Source of the DNA: JBBQZU01 sp038207425 | Lineage (GTDB): Bacteria > Bacteroidota > Bacteroidia > Flavobacteriales_D > Cryomorphaceae | Assembly: GCA_038207425.1 (NCBI GenBank) | Contig: JBBQZU010000004.1 | Coordinates: forward strand, 1 to 64,000 | Direction of reading: 5' to 3' | DNA length: 64,000 bases | In this document: positions 37,837 through 46,091 of the stretch, piece by piece | How positions within the stretch are numbered: position 1 is the first letter of the stretch | How the letters are laid out: each line of letters starts with the position of its first letter | Position numbers and translations under genes: made by a program | The notes under the pieces: model-generated | Told to the model about the DNA's origin: nothing | What the model saw: only the letters and a program-made list of their open reading frames with translations | Database searches by the model: none

Positions 37837-38295
37837 ATGCTATCTTCACTACAAAAAATTTCTGTGGTTAGCGCCGAGCAAGTATATCCGCTGCGTTTGA
37901 AGGTCCTTCGCCCGGGTGGAGTATTGGCTGATTGCATTTGGCCCGGCGACGACCTGCAAAATACCGTCCACATGGGTGCAATGGATGATGCAGGAAATGT
38001 TTTGGGGGTTGCGTCTTTCTTCGAACAAAACCACCCTGATCTTGCAGCATTAAGACCCATTCAGCTCAGGGGCATGGCTACACACCCCGATGCACGCGGC
38101 AAGGGTTATGGCAAGGCTTTGGTAATACACGCAATGGAAGAGTATAGTCTAAATGGCGCCGACCTTATGTGGTGCAACGCCCGCGAAGTGGCGGTGTCGT
38201 TTTACCAAAATCTTGGATTTCAAATCACTGGCGAACCATTCAATATTGGTACAATTGGCAAACATTGGGTGATGTTTATCCGGCTGAATGATTAA
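37837..38295 (+). CDS. GNAT family N-acetyltransferase
   Basis: 152 residues. Acetyl-CoA-binding motif A is seen in LRGMATHPDARGKGYGKALV, followed by the LMWCNAREVAVSFYQNLGF motif B region found in ElaA/YitI-like acetyltransferases. The start VSAEQVYPLRLKVLRPG also fits that group. Substrate unknown. It is followed 12 bp later by the His/Cys-rich secreted protein and may be read with it. The A-rich sequence upstream (37740-37830) contains no clear promoter beyond TACATTTA. Confidence 0.88.
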   Translation: MLSSLQKISVVSAEQVYPLRLKVLRPGGVLADCIWPGDDLQNTVHMGAMDDAGNVLGVASFFEQNHPDLAALRPIQLRGMATHPDARGKGYGKALVIHAMEEYSLNGADLMWCNAREVAVSFYQNLGFQITGEPFNIGTIGKHWVMFIRLND

Positions 38296-38307
38296 ATTTG
38301 TAGTCTC

Positions 38308-38691
38308 ATGTTTCGCAAGGTCAAAAAACATATTGCCATTTTATTGCTGTGTTGCTTCAGCATTATTCTCAGCGAGAACCCCCTGCACGTATTTTTACTT
38401 CACGATCATTCCGATGTAGCATCCACGGTGCATACCTGCGCTTACCACCACACACCTGAGCAAACAGACAACCCGCCAGCAGATGCCGATTATGTAATTA
38501 TTGCAGAAGCAGCAAAATCATGCCTTCGCTGCGATCAGTTTATGGCAAGCATTATCTTTCAAATTGCGGAGAGCCATGATATATCCCTTGCGCCTGCAGC
38601 CGATGCACTTATTCAGCCTGCTGCCAAATCGCCCCTAAAGAGCAATACCGACACGCGCCAAGACCGCGGTCCTCCTGCAACTATTGCGTAA
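38308..38691 (+). CDS. Small His/Cys-rich secreted protein next to a TonB receptor
   Basis: 127 residues with a signal peptide (IAILLLCCFSIILSENP). The mature part has clustered metal ligands, HVFLLHDHSD, HTCAYHH and CLRCDQF, then a low-complexity tail. Similar short proteins sit in front of TonB receptors in other Bacteroidota, so a periplasmic role in binding zinc or copper before or after uptake is plausible (inference). It lies between the GNAT gene (12 bp) and the TonB receptor gene (45 bp), all on one strand. Confidence 0.72.
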   Translation: MFRKVKKHIAILLLCCFSIILSENPLHVFLLHDHSDVASTVHTCAYHHTPEQTDNPPADADYVIIAEAAKSCLRCDQFMASIIFQIAESHDISLAPAADALIQPAAKSPLKSNTDTRQDRGPPATIA

Positions 38692-38736
38692 TCGCGCATT
38701 TTAGTTCCAGTCTTGTTTTGCTCCAATTTTCATCAA

Positions 38737-41073
38737 ATGAGATTTTTATTGACCCTCTTGGGTCTCATCGCATTTGTGCATGGCATACATGCTCAAGCTT
38801 GCAATATAACCCTTCGTGGCAGCATTACCGATATCAATACCGGCACTGCGCTCGCGTTTGCATCGGTGCTGCTGCAAGGCGCTGAAAGGGGAGTGGCATC
38901 TGATAATCAGGGTCGGTTTGAACTGGATAAGCTTTGTTCCGGCACATACACCATCATGATTTCGCATATAGGATGCGCACCTTATACCCAACTGCTCACG
39001 CTACAGCGCGATACCATATTGACAATAGTCTTGGACCATAGCGATATAGAATTGCATGAATTTGAACTTGTAGAATCTGCACCTTATAATGCGATGCTAA
39101 CACGTATAGAAGTGGGAAAATCACAACTGGAAGTGACAAGCGGTAAACAAATTGCTGAACTCGCATCGCTTATACCCGGTATGCGGTTGAGTACCACCGG
39201 CAGCAACATAGCTAAACCAGTATTCAAGGGTTTGTCGGGCAACAGGGTAATGGTACTTACCAATGGCATAAGGCAAGAAGGTCAGTACTGGGGCGGCGAG
39301 CATGCGCCTGAAATCGATAGCTATATCGCATCATCTCTTGCCGTGGTCGAAGGAGTTGATGCCTTGCGCTATGCACCCGATGCTATCGGTGGAATCATTC
39401 TGGTAGAGCCGCCTTCCGTTTTTGGCGAAAGCAAAAAGCTGGCTGGTGAAGCGCAAACTGCACTGCAATCAAATGGTATGGGAGGTTCAGCGGCTGCGTC
39501 GCTCAGTGGTAAACCATTTATCAATCACCACCTGTATTACCGTTTGCAGGGTTCGGTAAAAGGTCTCGGCGATATAAAGACCAGCGAAGTATGGCTTACA
39601 AATACCGGAATCAAGGAGCACAACGGCTCTTTTGCCTTGGGCTACAAATTTAAGAAGTGGGAGGTGGAGACTTTTCTAAGCATTTTCAATCAGGAATTTG
39701 GGTTGTACCGGTATTCGCATCTCGGAAACCTTACAGACCTTTATGAAGTGCTGCTGGGCAGGTCTCAACCCGATACCCTTGGATTCTCGCGAAGCATCAA
39801 CAGGCCTAGGCAAGTGGTGCTGCACGAGGTTTTTAAAACATCACTCAAATACGAGATCGATTCGCGCAGTAAGTTGGAGTTTACCTATGCCCGGCAGTAC
39901 AACCGCCGCAGCGAATACGATGTGCACGTGGGTTTTAACCCATCCCCTGAGACGCTTTCGCGACCCCAACTTGAGTATGGTCTTACCTCGCATTTGAGCG
40001 AGGCGATCTGGCATTACAAATTGGGTCACCTTTCGGGAAATGCCGGTGGTACAGGGCTGTGGAGGCAAAACAATTTCCGTGGGCGCAACTTTATGCCGAG
40101 CTACAAAAACTCCAGCGTGGGCTTTTTCGCTACACAAACCGCAACTTTTGATGCATGGAAATTGAATTACGGCCTGAGATACGATTGGTATTCTGCTGAG
40201 ATATTCGAACCTGTGGCAAGTACAGACAATCCGCTTAACCTCGGCTTTGAAGGACTGGCTGCGGCTGTGGCTCTGCAACGGGAATTGCCGGAAGGAAGTA
40301 TTATAATCTCGGCAGCATCGCAATGGCGCAACCCTGCAGTAAACGAAATGTACAGCAGCGGCCTTCACCACGGGGCAGGCGGTATTGAAGAGGGCAATCC
40401 TAACCTCAGGTCGGAGCGGAGCTATAACCTTTCGGCGGGTGTGCGCCAAAGTTGGGGAGGTCACCAATTGCACGGAATTGCCTATGTAAATTTCATCAAT
40501 GACTTTATATATCTTGACCCCACCACCATTGAGCTTACCATTCGTGGCGCTTTCCCTCGGTACGACTACCGTCAGGCTGATGCGCTCTACACCGGTTTTG
40601 ACCTGAAGTATGAAGGTAAATGGAGCAGCAAGTGGAATGGCACTGCTTCGGCGAGCCTGCTTTGGGCTGAGAATATTACCAAAAATGCGTTCTTTATAGG
40701 TGTGCCGGCTCATAGGTTTGATGCTGCATTGAGCTATCAATTTAACGATATGCGAAAATTCAAAACCCCATTCGTTTCTATCAATGGCTCATATACCATG
40801 AGGCAGTACCGGGAGCCGGAACTCTTTCCTTTTGAAACAGTTTTTGGCGAAAGCCCCAATACACCGCTGCCTGTAAGTTTTGATTTCGCACCGGCACCCG
40901 ATGCGTACTTTCTGCTCGGAGCATCAGCAGGGGTGCGTTTTGCCAAGAGTACACTTTCAGTTTCGGTTGAGAATGCGCTCAATACCGCATACCGCGATTA
41001 CATGAACCGGTTCAGGTACTTTGCCGATGAGCCGGGTATCAATTTTTTAATTCGTTTCAAACAAAGTTTTTAA
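38737..41073 (+). CDS. TonB-dependent outer-membrane receptor
   Basis: 778 residues from the ATG at 38737 (signal peptide LLTLLGLIAFVHGIHAQ). Residues 22-105 are a carboxypeptidase-like regulatory domain (LRGSITDINTGTALAFASVL, GRFELDKLCSGTYTIMISHI). The plug is at about 120-235 (KQIAELASLIPGMRLSTTGS, KGLSGNRVMVLTNGIRQEGQ, GVDALRYAPDAIGGIILVE). A 22-strand barrel follows, ending in MNRFRYFADEPGINFLIRF with the terminal aromatic KQSF. It lacks a SusD partner, so it is not a polysaccharide-type receptor. Neighbours suggest metal or metallophore uptake. The following lipoprotein gene starts 25 bp later. Confidence 0.92.
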   Translation: MRFLLTLLGLIAFVHGIHAQACNITLRGSITDINTGTALAFASVLLQGAERGVASDNQGRFELDKLCSGTYTIMISHIGCAPYTQLLTLQRDTILTIVLDHSDIELHEFELVESAPYNAMLTRIEVGKSQLEVTSGKQIAELASLIPGMRLSTTGSNIAKPVFKGLSGNRVMVLTNGIRQEGQYWGGEHAPEIDSYIASSLAVVEGVDALRYAPDAIGGIILVEPPSVFGESKKLAGEAQTALQSNGMGGSAAASLSGKPFINHHLYYRLQGSVKGLGDIKTSEVWLTNTGIKEHNGSFALGYKFKKWEVETFLSIFNQEFGLYRYSHLGNLTDLYEVLLGRSQPDTLGFSRSINRPRQVVLHEVFKTSLKYEIDSRSKLEFTYARQYNRRSEYDVHVGFNPSPETLSRPQLEYGLTSHLSEAIWHYKLGHLSGNAGGTGLWRQNNFRGRNFMPSYKNSSVGFFATQTATFDAWKLNYGLRYDWYSAEIFEPVASTDNPLNLGFEGLAAAVALQRELPEGSIIISAASQWRNPAVNEMYSSGLHHGAGGIEEGNPNLRSERSYNLSAGVRQSWGGHQLHGIAYVNFINDFIYLDPTTIELTIRGAFPRYDYRQADALYTGFDLKYEGKWSSKWNGTASASLLWAENITKNAFFIGVPAHRFDAALSYQFNDMRKFKTPFVSINGSYTMRQYREPELFPFETVFGESPNTPLPVSFDFAPAPDAYFLLGASAGVRFAKSTLSVSVENALNTAYRDYMNRFRYFADEPGINFLIRFKQSF

Positions 41074-41098
41074 TTTTAAACACCCTAAATTCAAACAA

Positions 41099-41689
41099 AT
41101 GAAAAACAACAAATGGCTCTTCGCAGCCGCCCTTTCTCTTTCACTGCTTAGTTTTACCGCCTGCAATAATGATGACGACAGCACCCCGCCACCGGCAGGC
41201 GGCGATGAAGAAGTAATTACTACCTTAGAGCTGCATTTCACCAATGTGGTAAATGCCGATGAACATCATTTTGAATGGGAAGATCTGGATGGCCCTGGTG
41301 GCAATGAGCCCGAGATTGATAACATCATTTTGCCGGCAGGTACCTACGCCCTTAAAATAGAAGTGTACAACAAATCAAATCCTGCCAATATTATCGATGT
41401 AGCTGAAGAAATAGCAACAGAAGGCCCTGATCATCAGTTTTTCTTCTTGGCCCTAGGCGGTGCACTGCCGGAATTCAGCTTTGTGTATTCCGATTTTGAT
41501 TCCAACGATTTTCCCATTGGCTTAGAATCTGTTTGGACATTTGCATCTCCTACTACTGAAGCATCTCAAATGCGTGTAGTGCTGCGTCATGAGCTCAACA
41601 AAAACGCACTCAATGTGCCTCTTGGCGATATAACCCTTGCCGGTGGATCAACCGATATTGACGTTATATTCCCTCTTACTGTGCAGTAA
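41099..41689 (+). CDS. Lipoprotein of the TonB-receptor-associated 'type 1 periplasmic binding fold' group
   Basis: 196 residues. Lipoprotein signal LFAAALSLSLLSFTACNNDD, then an acidic, Pro-rich linker and a beta-sandwich. The strand pattern (EEVITTLELHF, LPAGTYALKIEVYNKS, DHQFFFLAL, MRVVLRHELNK, LAGGSTDIDVIFPLTVQ) is that of short Flavobacteria lipoproteins usually encoded just downstream of a TonB receptor and often named 'type 1 periplasmic binding fold superfamily'. Several Glu/His residues (EHHFEWEDLDG) could bind metal. Probably surface or periplasmic, a partner of the receptor. A hairpin with a T-run follows the stop. Confidence 0.78.
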   Translation: MKNNKWLFAAALSLSLLSFTACNNDDDSTPPPAGGDEEVITTLELHFTNVVNADEHHFEWEDLDGPGGNEPEIDNIILPAGTYALKIEVYNKSNPANIIDVAEEIATEGPDHQFFFLALGGALPEFSFVYSDFDSNDFPIGLESVWTFASPTTEASQMRVVLRHELNKNALNVPLGDITLAGGSTDIDVIFPLTVQ

Positions 41690-41699
41690 GCATCTATTG

Positions 41700-41756
41700 G
41701 CGCCCGCTTTTCATAACTTTGCCACATGAGAAAAGCGGGCGCTTTTATTTTATTTT
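41700..41756 (+). terminator. Terminator-like hairpin overlapping the promoter and start of the DUF4625 gene
   Basis: A perfect 12-bp inverted repeat: GCGCCCGCTTTT (41700-41711) and AAAAGCGGGCGC (41731-41742), loop of 19, then a T-rich run to 41756. The loop contains a TAACTTTG minus-7 element (41714-41721) and the next gene's ATG (41726). The 3' arm and T-run are the first codons of its signal peptide. As RNA from the upstream lipoprotein gene it reads as a terminator; an mRNA starting at the internal promoter would lack the 5' arm. Confidence 0.78.
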
Positions 41757-42454
41757 GCCTTGCGCTTGTGGCCTGCTCCAAAGTTTCTGACGACCAGGAG
41801 CGGCCCGAGATTCTGCGTTTCGACATAACCAACGCTGTACTTATACCCGGCGATATACTCGAAGTGCATGTGGAAGCATCCGATAATGAGCAGCTCATTC
41901 AATCCCGTATTCGTGTACTTTCGGCCTTTACCAAGTCATTCGGGGCATGGAATGCAGTGCAGGTGAGTACCCTTTCGGGAAAAACATTTTCTACGGCTTT
42001 CGCACTTATAGTTCCAGATTCGGCCCTGGCCGGCCTATATAGCGTAGGCTTTCAGGTAGTCGACGAGCGGGGCAATGCATCCATCGACAGCCTGCAGTAT
42101 ATCACCATTCGACAGCCCGGTATTTCTCCAGAACTTATTGATTTCACATCTACACCCTTCCTGAGCGTGTCAGGCACCAATACCCTCACATCAAATGACA
42201 GCCTCATTTTCAGCGGCTACGCAGCCGGCGATAGCCTGGCAAACGTGAAAATTGAGTTTAAAAGCAACAGCGATGTTAATATCAGAGAATACGTCTACCA
42301 GCTTGAAGGAGCGAAGTTTTGGGATTTTGCTGAAAGTGCTGATACTGTGCGATTCTCTGAGTTTCAGTCATTGCCTGCCCGCATGGTAGTTAGGGTTACC
42401 GATAGGGTAGGTCATCAGGACCGGATCAGCTTTCCGCTGAAGTTTATAAACTAA
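41726..42454 (+). CDS. DUF4625 family lipoprotein
   Basis: 242 residues. Lipoprotein signal AFILFCLALVACSKVSD. The DUF4625 pattern is seen in a first Ig-like half (FDITNAVLIPGDILEVHVEA, DNEQLIQSRIRVLS, GLYSVGFQVVDERGNAS) and a second beta domain (SNDSLIFSGYAAGDSLANVK, RMVVRVTDRVGHQDRISFP). Genes of this family sit in clusters with TonB receptors in Bacteroidota; the role is unknown, possibly surface capture of a metal complex. The predicted TAACTTTG promoter ends four bases before the ATG, giving a leaderless mRNA, and the start is embedded in a terminator-like hairpin. Confidence 0.86.
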   Translation: MRKAGAFILFCLALVACSKVSDDQERPEILRFDITNAVLIPGDILEVHVEASDNEQLIQSRIRVLSAFTKSFGAWNAVQVSTLSGKTFSTAFALIVPDSALAGLYSVGFQVVDERGNASIDSLQYITIRQPGISPELIDFTSTPFLSVSGTNTLTSNDSLIFSGYAAGDSLANVKIEFKSNSDVNIREYVYQLEGAKFWDFAESADTVRFSEFQSLPARMVVRVTDRVGHQDRISFPLKFIN

Positions 42455-42541
42455 TTTCGCATGGCAGTCCGAAACTTTTGTGGTGTTTTTTAAATTTCTC
42501 CGATTCTGTTTACTTGCAATGCTTCTGCAAATTCACCTTAT

Positions 42542-43339
42542 TTGCGCTGCAATGAACGCACCTTTGCTTTGAAAGAGCTGGCACGCGCCGCTGAATTGCG
42601 GCTCAAAACATATCTCACCACTCCAATCGACGATCGGGGTAGGGCGTTTTATATCGCTCCACCTTTAGGTCGCCGTTTGATCTTGTCTGATGTTCATGGC
42701 TGCTATCAAACATTCTCAAAGCTTCTTGATAAAATATCACTCACCCCAAGCGATCAACTTTTCATTGCCGGCGATATGATAAATCGCGGGCCGCATTCCA
42801 TGCTCGTGCTTGTAAGAATATGGCAACTGCTCGCTGATGGCTACCAGGTTCTTCCACTTCGCGGCAATCACGAGCAATTATTACTTGAATACAACCGCGA
42901 ACAGTCGCAAAAGCTCTCATTTTTTGCCGAAAGGCAATACTCACGCCATATGATAGAAGCCAATGGCGACCTGCAAAGCGATATTGACCATTTCATAGGA
43001 ATGCTTCCATACTACTACGAAACCGATAAGGAACTGATAGTACACGCAGGGTTTGATACCACCCAGAAAACTCCGCTTACCATGTGGAAGGACATGATGT
43101 GGCTGCGCGAATTTACATACGATGAGCGCACGTTTCAGGGCAAACGGATATTTCATGGTCATGTGCCCCAATCATTTGCCGTGATCGAAGCCTGCGCAAA
43201 GCGTGGAGCGCGTGTAGTATGCGTGGACAATGCATGTGTACGTGCCAAATTTCCGGGGTACGGCAACCTGGTATGTATGAATCTCGATACCGGCGAAATT
43301 ATTAAAAAGAAAAACTGCGATTTGCTTCCGCTGGCTTAA
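42542..43339 (+). CDS. Metallophosphoesterase (PPP-type serine/threonine phosphatase-like)
   Basis: About 265 residues. The two-metal site is complete: LILSDVHGCYQTF (Asp, His), FIAGDMINRGPHS (Asp, Arg), LRGNHEQLLLEY (Asn, His), ELIVHAGFDTT and RIFHGHVPQ (His). This is the bacterial PrpA/ApaH-like branch, acting on phosphoproteins or Ap4A. The start is doubtful: the frame opens with TTG at 42542 and no in-frame ATG precedes the first motif, while an ATG at 42552 lies in the +1 frame and stops after six codons. The stop overlaps that of convergent uvrB. Confidence 0.83.
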   Translation: MRCNERTFALKELARAAELRLKTYLTTPIDDRGRAFYIAPPLGRRLILSDVHGCYQTFSKLLDKISLTPSDQLFIAGDMINRGPHSMLVLVRIWQLLADGYQVLPLRGNHEQLLLEYNREQSQKLSFFAERQYSRHMIEANGDLQSDIDHFIGMLPYYYETDKELIVHAGFDTTQKTPLTMWKDMMWLREFTYDERTFQGKRIFHGHVPQSFAVIEACAKRGARVVCVDNACVRAKFPGYGNLVCMNLDTGEIIKKKNCDLLPLA

Positions 43340-45354
43340 ACCCTGCTTTCAGCATTTTTTTGCAGTATAAAAAGCTCATCGCGAAGGCGCGCAGCTTCCA
43401 TAAAATCCTGATCTTTTGCTGCCTTCTGCATCCTTTTCCGAATGCTGGCAATACTCTTCTGGAGATCGTCGGTACTCATATAAGCTACAACCGGGTCAGC
43501 GGCTACGTCCAGTGTTTCAGGCTCGGTATAAGGTCTCGGGCCACCTGGCCGGTTTTTGCGGCTTTCAGTCATGGCTACCCCGGCACCACGTTTTATCTGG
43601 GTGGGCACTATACCGTGCGTCTCGTTGTAAGCCCGTTGCCGAATTCTGCGGCGGTCAGTTTCGTCTATCGTTTGGCGCATGCTCTCCGTAATCCTGTCAG
43701 CGTACATAATTACCATACCGTTTACATTTCGTGCGGCGCGGCCCACCGTTTGCACAAGCGAGCGCCCGCTGCGCAGAAATCCTTCCTTGTCTGCATCAAG
43801 TATTGCTACCAGCGATACTTCGGGCAGGTCAAGCCCTTCGCGAAGTAGATTCACCCCTATCAGTACATCATACACTCCGGCCCTCAAATCGGCGATGATA
43901 TCTACCCGGTCCAATGTGTCTACATCGCTGTGTATATAGCGGCATTTGATTCCGGTTTTGTCCATAAAACTTTGCAGCTCTTCGGCCATGCGTTTGGTAA
44001 GGGTTGTAACCAAAGTTCTCTCACCGCGCTGGGTGCGAATATTTATTGCTTCTAGTAAGTCGTCAATTTGATTCAGGCTTGGTCTTACTTCTATAATGGG
44101 GTCTAGGAGGCCTGTTGGGCGTATGAGTTGCTCCACAATTACTCCTTCACTTTTTGTAAGCTCATAGTCGGCAGGGGTGGCACTTACGTAAATGGTATGG
44201 CTCATCATATGTTCAAACTCATCAAATTTTAACGGCCTGTTGTCGAGCGCAGCCGGGAGCCTGAACCCGTAGTCTACGAGATTTATTTTTCGGGAACGGT
44301 CGCCTGCGTACATTGCCCTCACTTGCGAAACAGTTACGTGGCTTTCGTCAACCACAAAAAGAAAATCTTCAGGAAAGTAGTCGATCAAACAGAATGGTCG
44401 TTGACCGGGTTCTCTGCGGTCAAAATACCGAGAATAGTTTTCTATTCCGGAGCAATAACCAAGTTCGCGCATCATCTCCATGTCATAGGTGGTGCGATCT
44501 TCGAGCCTTTTGGCTTCCAAGTGCCGCCCTTCGCTGGTGAAATGCTGCACCTGCAATACCATATCCTGCTGAATCTCCCATATAGCCTGATCCATAGTGG
44601 CCTTGGTAGTTACAAATAAGTTTGCAGGGTATATATTGATATGCTCAAAATAGCTGATTGTGGCTCCGGTTTCAGGATTATAGCTGCTGAGGGATTCAAT
44701 CTCGTCACCATAAAATTCAATTCGTACGCAGTGGTCGGCGTAGGCAAGGAATACATCTACCGTATCACCTTTTACCCTGAACTTGCCTCTGGAAAGCTCA
44801 TAGTCATTACGCGAATAAAGACTTGCCACCAACAGATGCAGCAATGCATTGCGCGAAACCAACTGGCCTTTCGAAACAGGTATCACACTTTTGTGAAATT
44901 CAGTGGGGTTTCCAATTCCGTAAATGCAGGAAACGGAAGCTACAACAACCACGTCGCGCCGACCTGATAGCAGGGCTGATGTGGCGCTGAGCCTCAACTT
45001 CTCAATTTCTTGATTGATGCTCATATCTTTTTCAATGTAGGTATTGCTCGAAGGAATAAAAGCTTCGGGCTGGTAATAGTCGTAATATGAAACAAAATAC
45101 TCTACCAAATTGTCGGGAAAGAACTGCTTGAACTCCCCGTAAAGCTGGGCTGCAAGGGTTTTGTTGTGCGATAGTATGAGTGTGGGCCTGTTGAGTTGCG
45201 CTATTACATTGGCTATGGTAAAGGTCTTGCCCGAACCGGTAACACCAAGCAAAGTTTGGGCGGGAAGTCCAGCAACAATTCCATCCACCAACTGTTTTAT
45301 AGCCGATGGTTGATCGCCTGTGGGTTCAAATTCTGCAGTAAGTTTAAATTCCAT
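43336..45354 (-). CDS. uvrB: Excinuclease ABC subunit B
   Basis: 672 residues, the standard length. The helicase-like damage verifier of nucleotide excision repair, working with UvrA and UvrC. Seen: Walker A GVTGSGKTFTIANV, the beta-hairpin YFVSYYDYYQPEAFIP, motif II as FVVDESHVT, LLREGLDLPEVSLVAILDAD, GRAARNVNGMVIMYAD, and a C-terminal UVR motif (IRKRMQKAAKDQDFMEAARL) for UvrC contact. A TAATTTTG element at 45362-45369 on the minus strand sits about 8 bp before the ATG, so the leader is very short. Monocistronic. Confidence 0.98.
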   Translation of the reverse strand: MEFKLTAEFEPTGDQPSAIKQLVDGIVAGLPAQTLLGVTGSGKTFTIANVIAQLNRPTLILSHNKTLAAQLYGEFKQFFPDNLVEYFVSYYDYYQPEAFIPSSNTYIEKDMSINQEIEKLRLSATSALLSGRRDVVVVASVSCIYGIGNPTEFHKSVIPVSKGQLVSRNALLHLLVASLYSRNDYELSRGKFRVKGDTVDVFLAYADHCVRIEFYGDEIESLSSYNPETGATISYFEHINIYPANLFVTTKATMDQAIWEIQQDMVLQVQHFTSEGRHLEAKRLEDRTTYDMEMMRELGYCSGIENYSRYFDRREPGQRPFCLIDYFPEDFLFVVDESHVTVSQVRAMYAGDRSRKINLVDYGFRLPAALDNRPLKFDEFEHMMSHTIYVSATPADYELTKSEGVIVEQLIRPTGLLDPIIEVRPSLNQIDDLLEAINIRTQRGERTLVTTLTKRMAEELQSFMDKTGIKCRYIHSDVDTLDRVDIIADLRAGVYDVLIGVNLLREGLDLPEVSLVAILDADKEGFLRSGRSLVQTVGRAARNVNGMVIMYADRITESMRQTIDETDRRRIRQRAYNETHGIVPTQIKRGAGVAMTESRKNRPGGPRPYTEPETLDVAADPVVAYMSTDDLQKSIASIRKRMQKAAKDQDFMEAARLRDELFILQKNAESRV

Positions 45355-45414
45355 AAGAGACCAAAATTAGGCAGAACGCCTTACTTTTACATTATAAACG
45401 ATAAGTAATACCTC

Positions 45415-45579
45415 ATGTTTTTCAAACGCATCTTGCACTACCTCAATCCGGCCACGCTTTTTCAAAAAGGCACCGGAAATTTTAACCTGCGTATGATGCA
45501 CGGCATCAACAGGATATCTATTTTTATGTTTCTAATATGTCTGGTGGTATTGTTCATCAGGTATTTAAGCCGGGGCTGA
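45415..45579 (+). CDS. Small membrane protein, DUF6728-like
   Basis: 54 residues. Start MFFKRILHYLNPATLFQ, a basic patch with NLRMMHGINRISIFMF, one transmembrane helix (FMFLICLVVLFIRYL) and a short SRG tail. The phrase FNL-MMHGINRIS before a single helix is, as I recall it, the mark of the DUF6728 family of Flavobacteriia, which has no known function. The frame is 55 codons from ATG to TGA. Divergent from uvrB, about 60 bp away. Too small for most gene finders. Confidence 0.72.
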   Translation: MFFKRILHYLNPATLFQKGTGNFNLRMMHGINRISIFMFLICLVVLFIRYLSRG

Positions 45580-45686
45580 AAGCAATTGAATTCGGAATTC
45601 ATTCCTGATTGTTGATTGAAATATATTTAGAGTTTAATAATCCGGGATTCTCTTAATTTTCATTTATTTTAGTAACAGATTGAGCA

Positions 45687-45983
45687 ATGATCGTAAGAAT
45701 TGTAAAGCTTCAGTTTGACGAACGCACCCACGAAGAGGCTCAGAAACACCTTCTATCGATGGTTCCAAACGTACGTTCATGGCCCGGCTGTATCCATCTG
45801 GAGGTACTCTTTGACGAAAACAGGGTAGGTAGGATCGTCACTTACAGCCATTGGGAGAGTATAAAAGCGTTGAACGAATACCGGTGCTCAGAAGTATTTA
45901 GAGATTTTTGGACTGTGGTAAAGCCGTATCTGGCTAGCCCCACCGAAGCATGGACTATGCGGCGCACCGTTTATTTGCCGTAA
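45687..45983 (+). CDS. Antibiotic biosynthesis monooxygenase (ABM)-like small protein
   Basis: 98 residues in a single ferredoxin-like fold. The pattern IVRIVKLQFDERTHEEAQKH, then RSWPGCIHLEVLFDEN, then IVTYSHWESIKALNEYRCSE and FRDFWTVVKPYL is that of ABM/YgiN-like dimeric proteins. Their roles vary (monooxygenase, haem or quinone handling), and no active-site residues are decisive here. Cytoplasmic, single gene, about 100 bp before gldF. Confidence 0.72.
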   Translation: MIVRIVKLQFDERTHEEAQKHLLSMVPNVRSWPGCIHLEVLFDENRVGRIVTYSHWESIKALNEYRCSEVFRDFWTVVKPYLASPTEAWTMRRTVYLP

Positions 45984-46091
45984 GGTGAACGCTGTTATTT
46001 TCATGCCTGACTTGTTATAAAGTCTGCATTGTTCTTCAGGGCGCCCATGTAAAAATCTATATCTTTACCCGCAGTAAAAGCGTTCTTGCCA

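Noticed and set aside
39841..40740. 299-residue minus-strand frame
   Set aside because: Antisense to the TonB receptor barrel; no start context or domain.
43360..43848. 162-residue plus-strand frame inside uvrB
   Set aside because: Antisense to the uvrB C-terminus, no supporting features.
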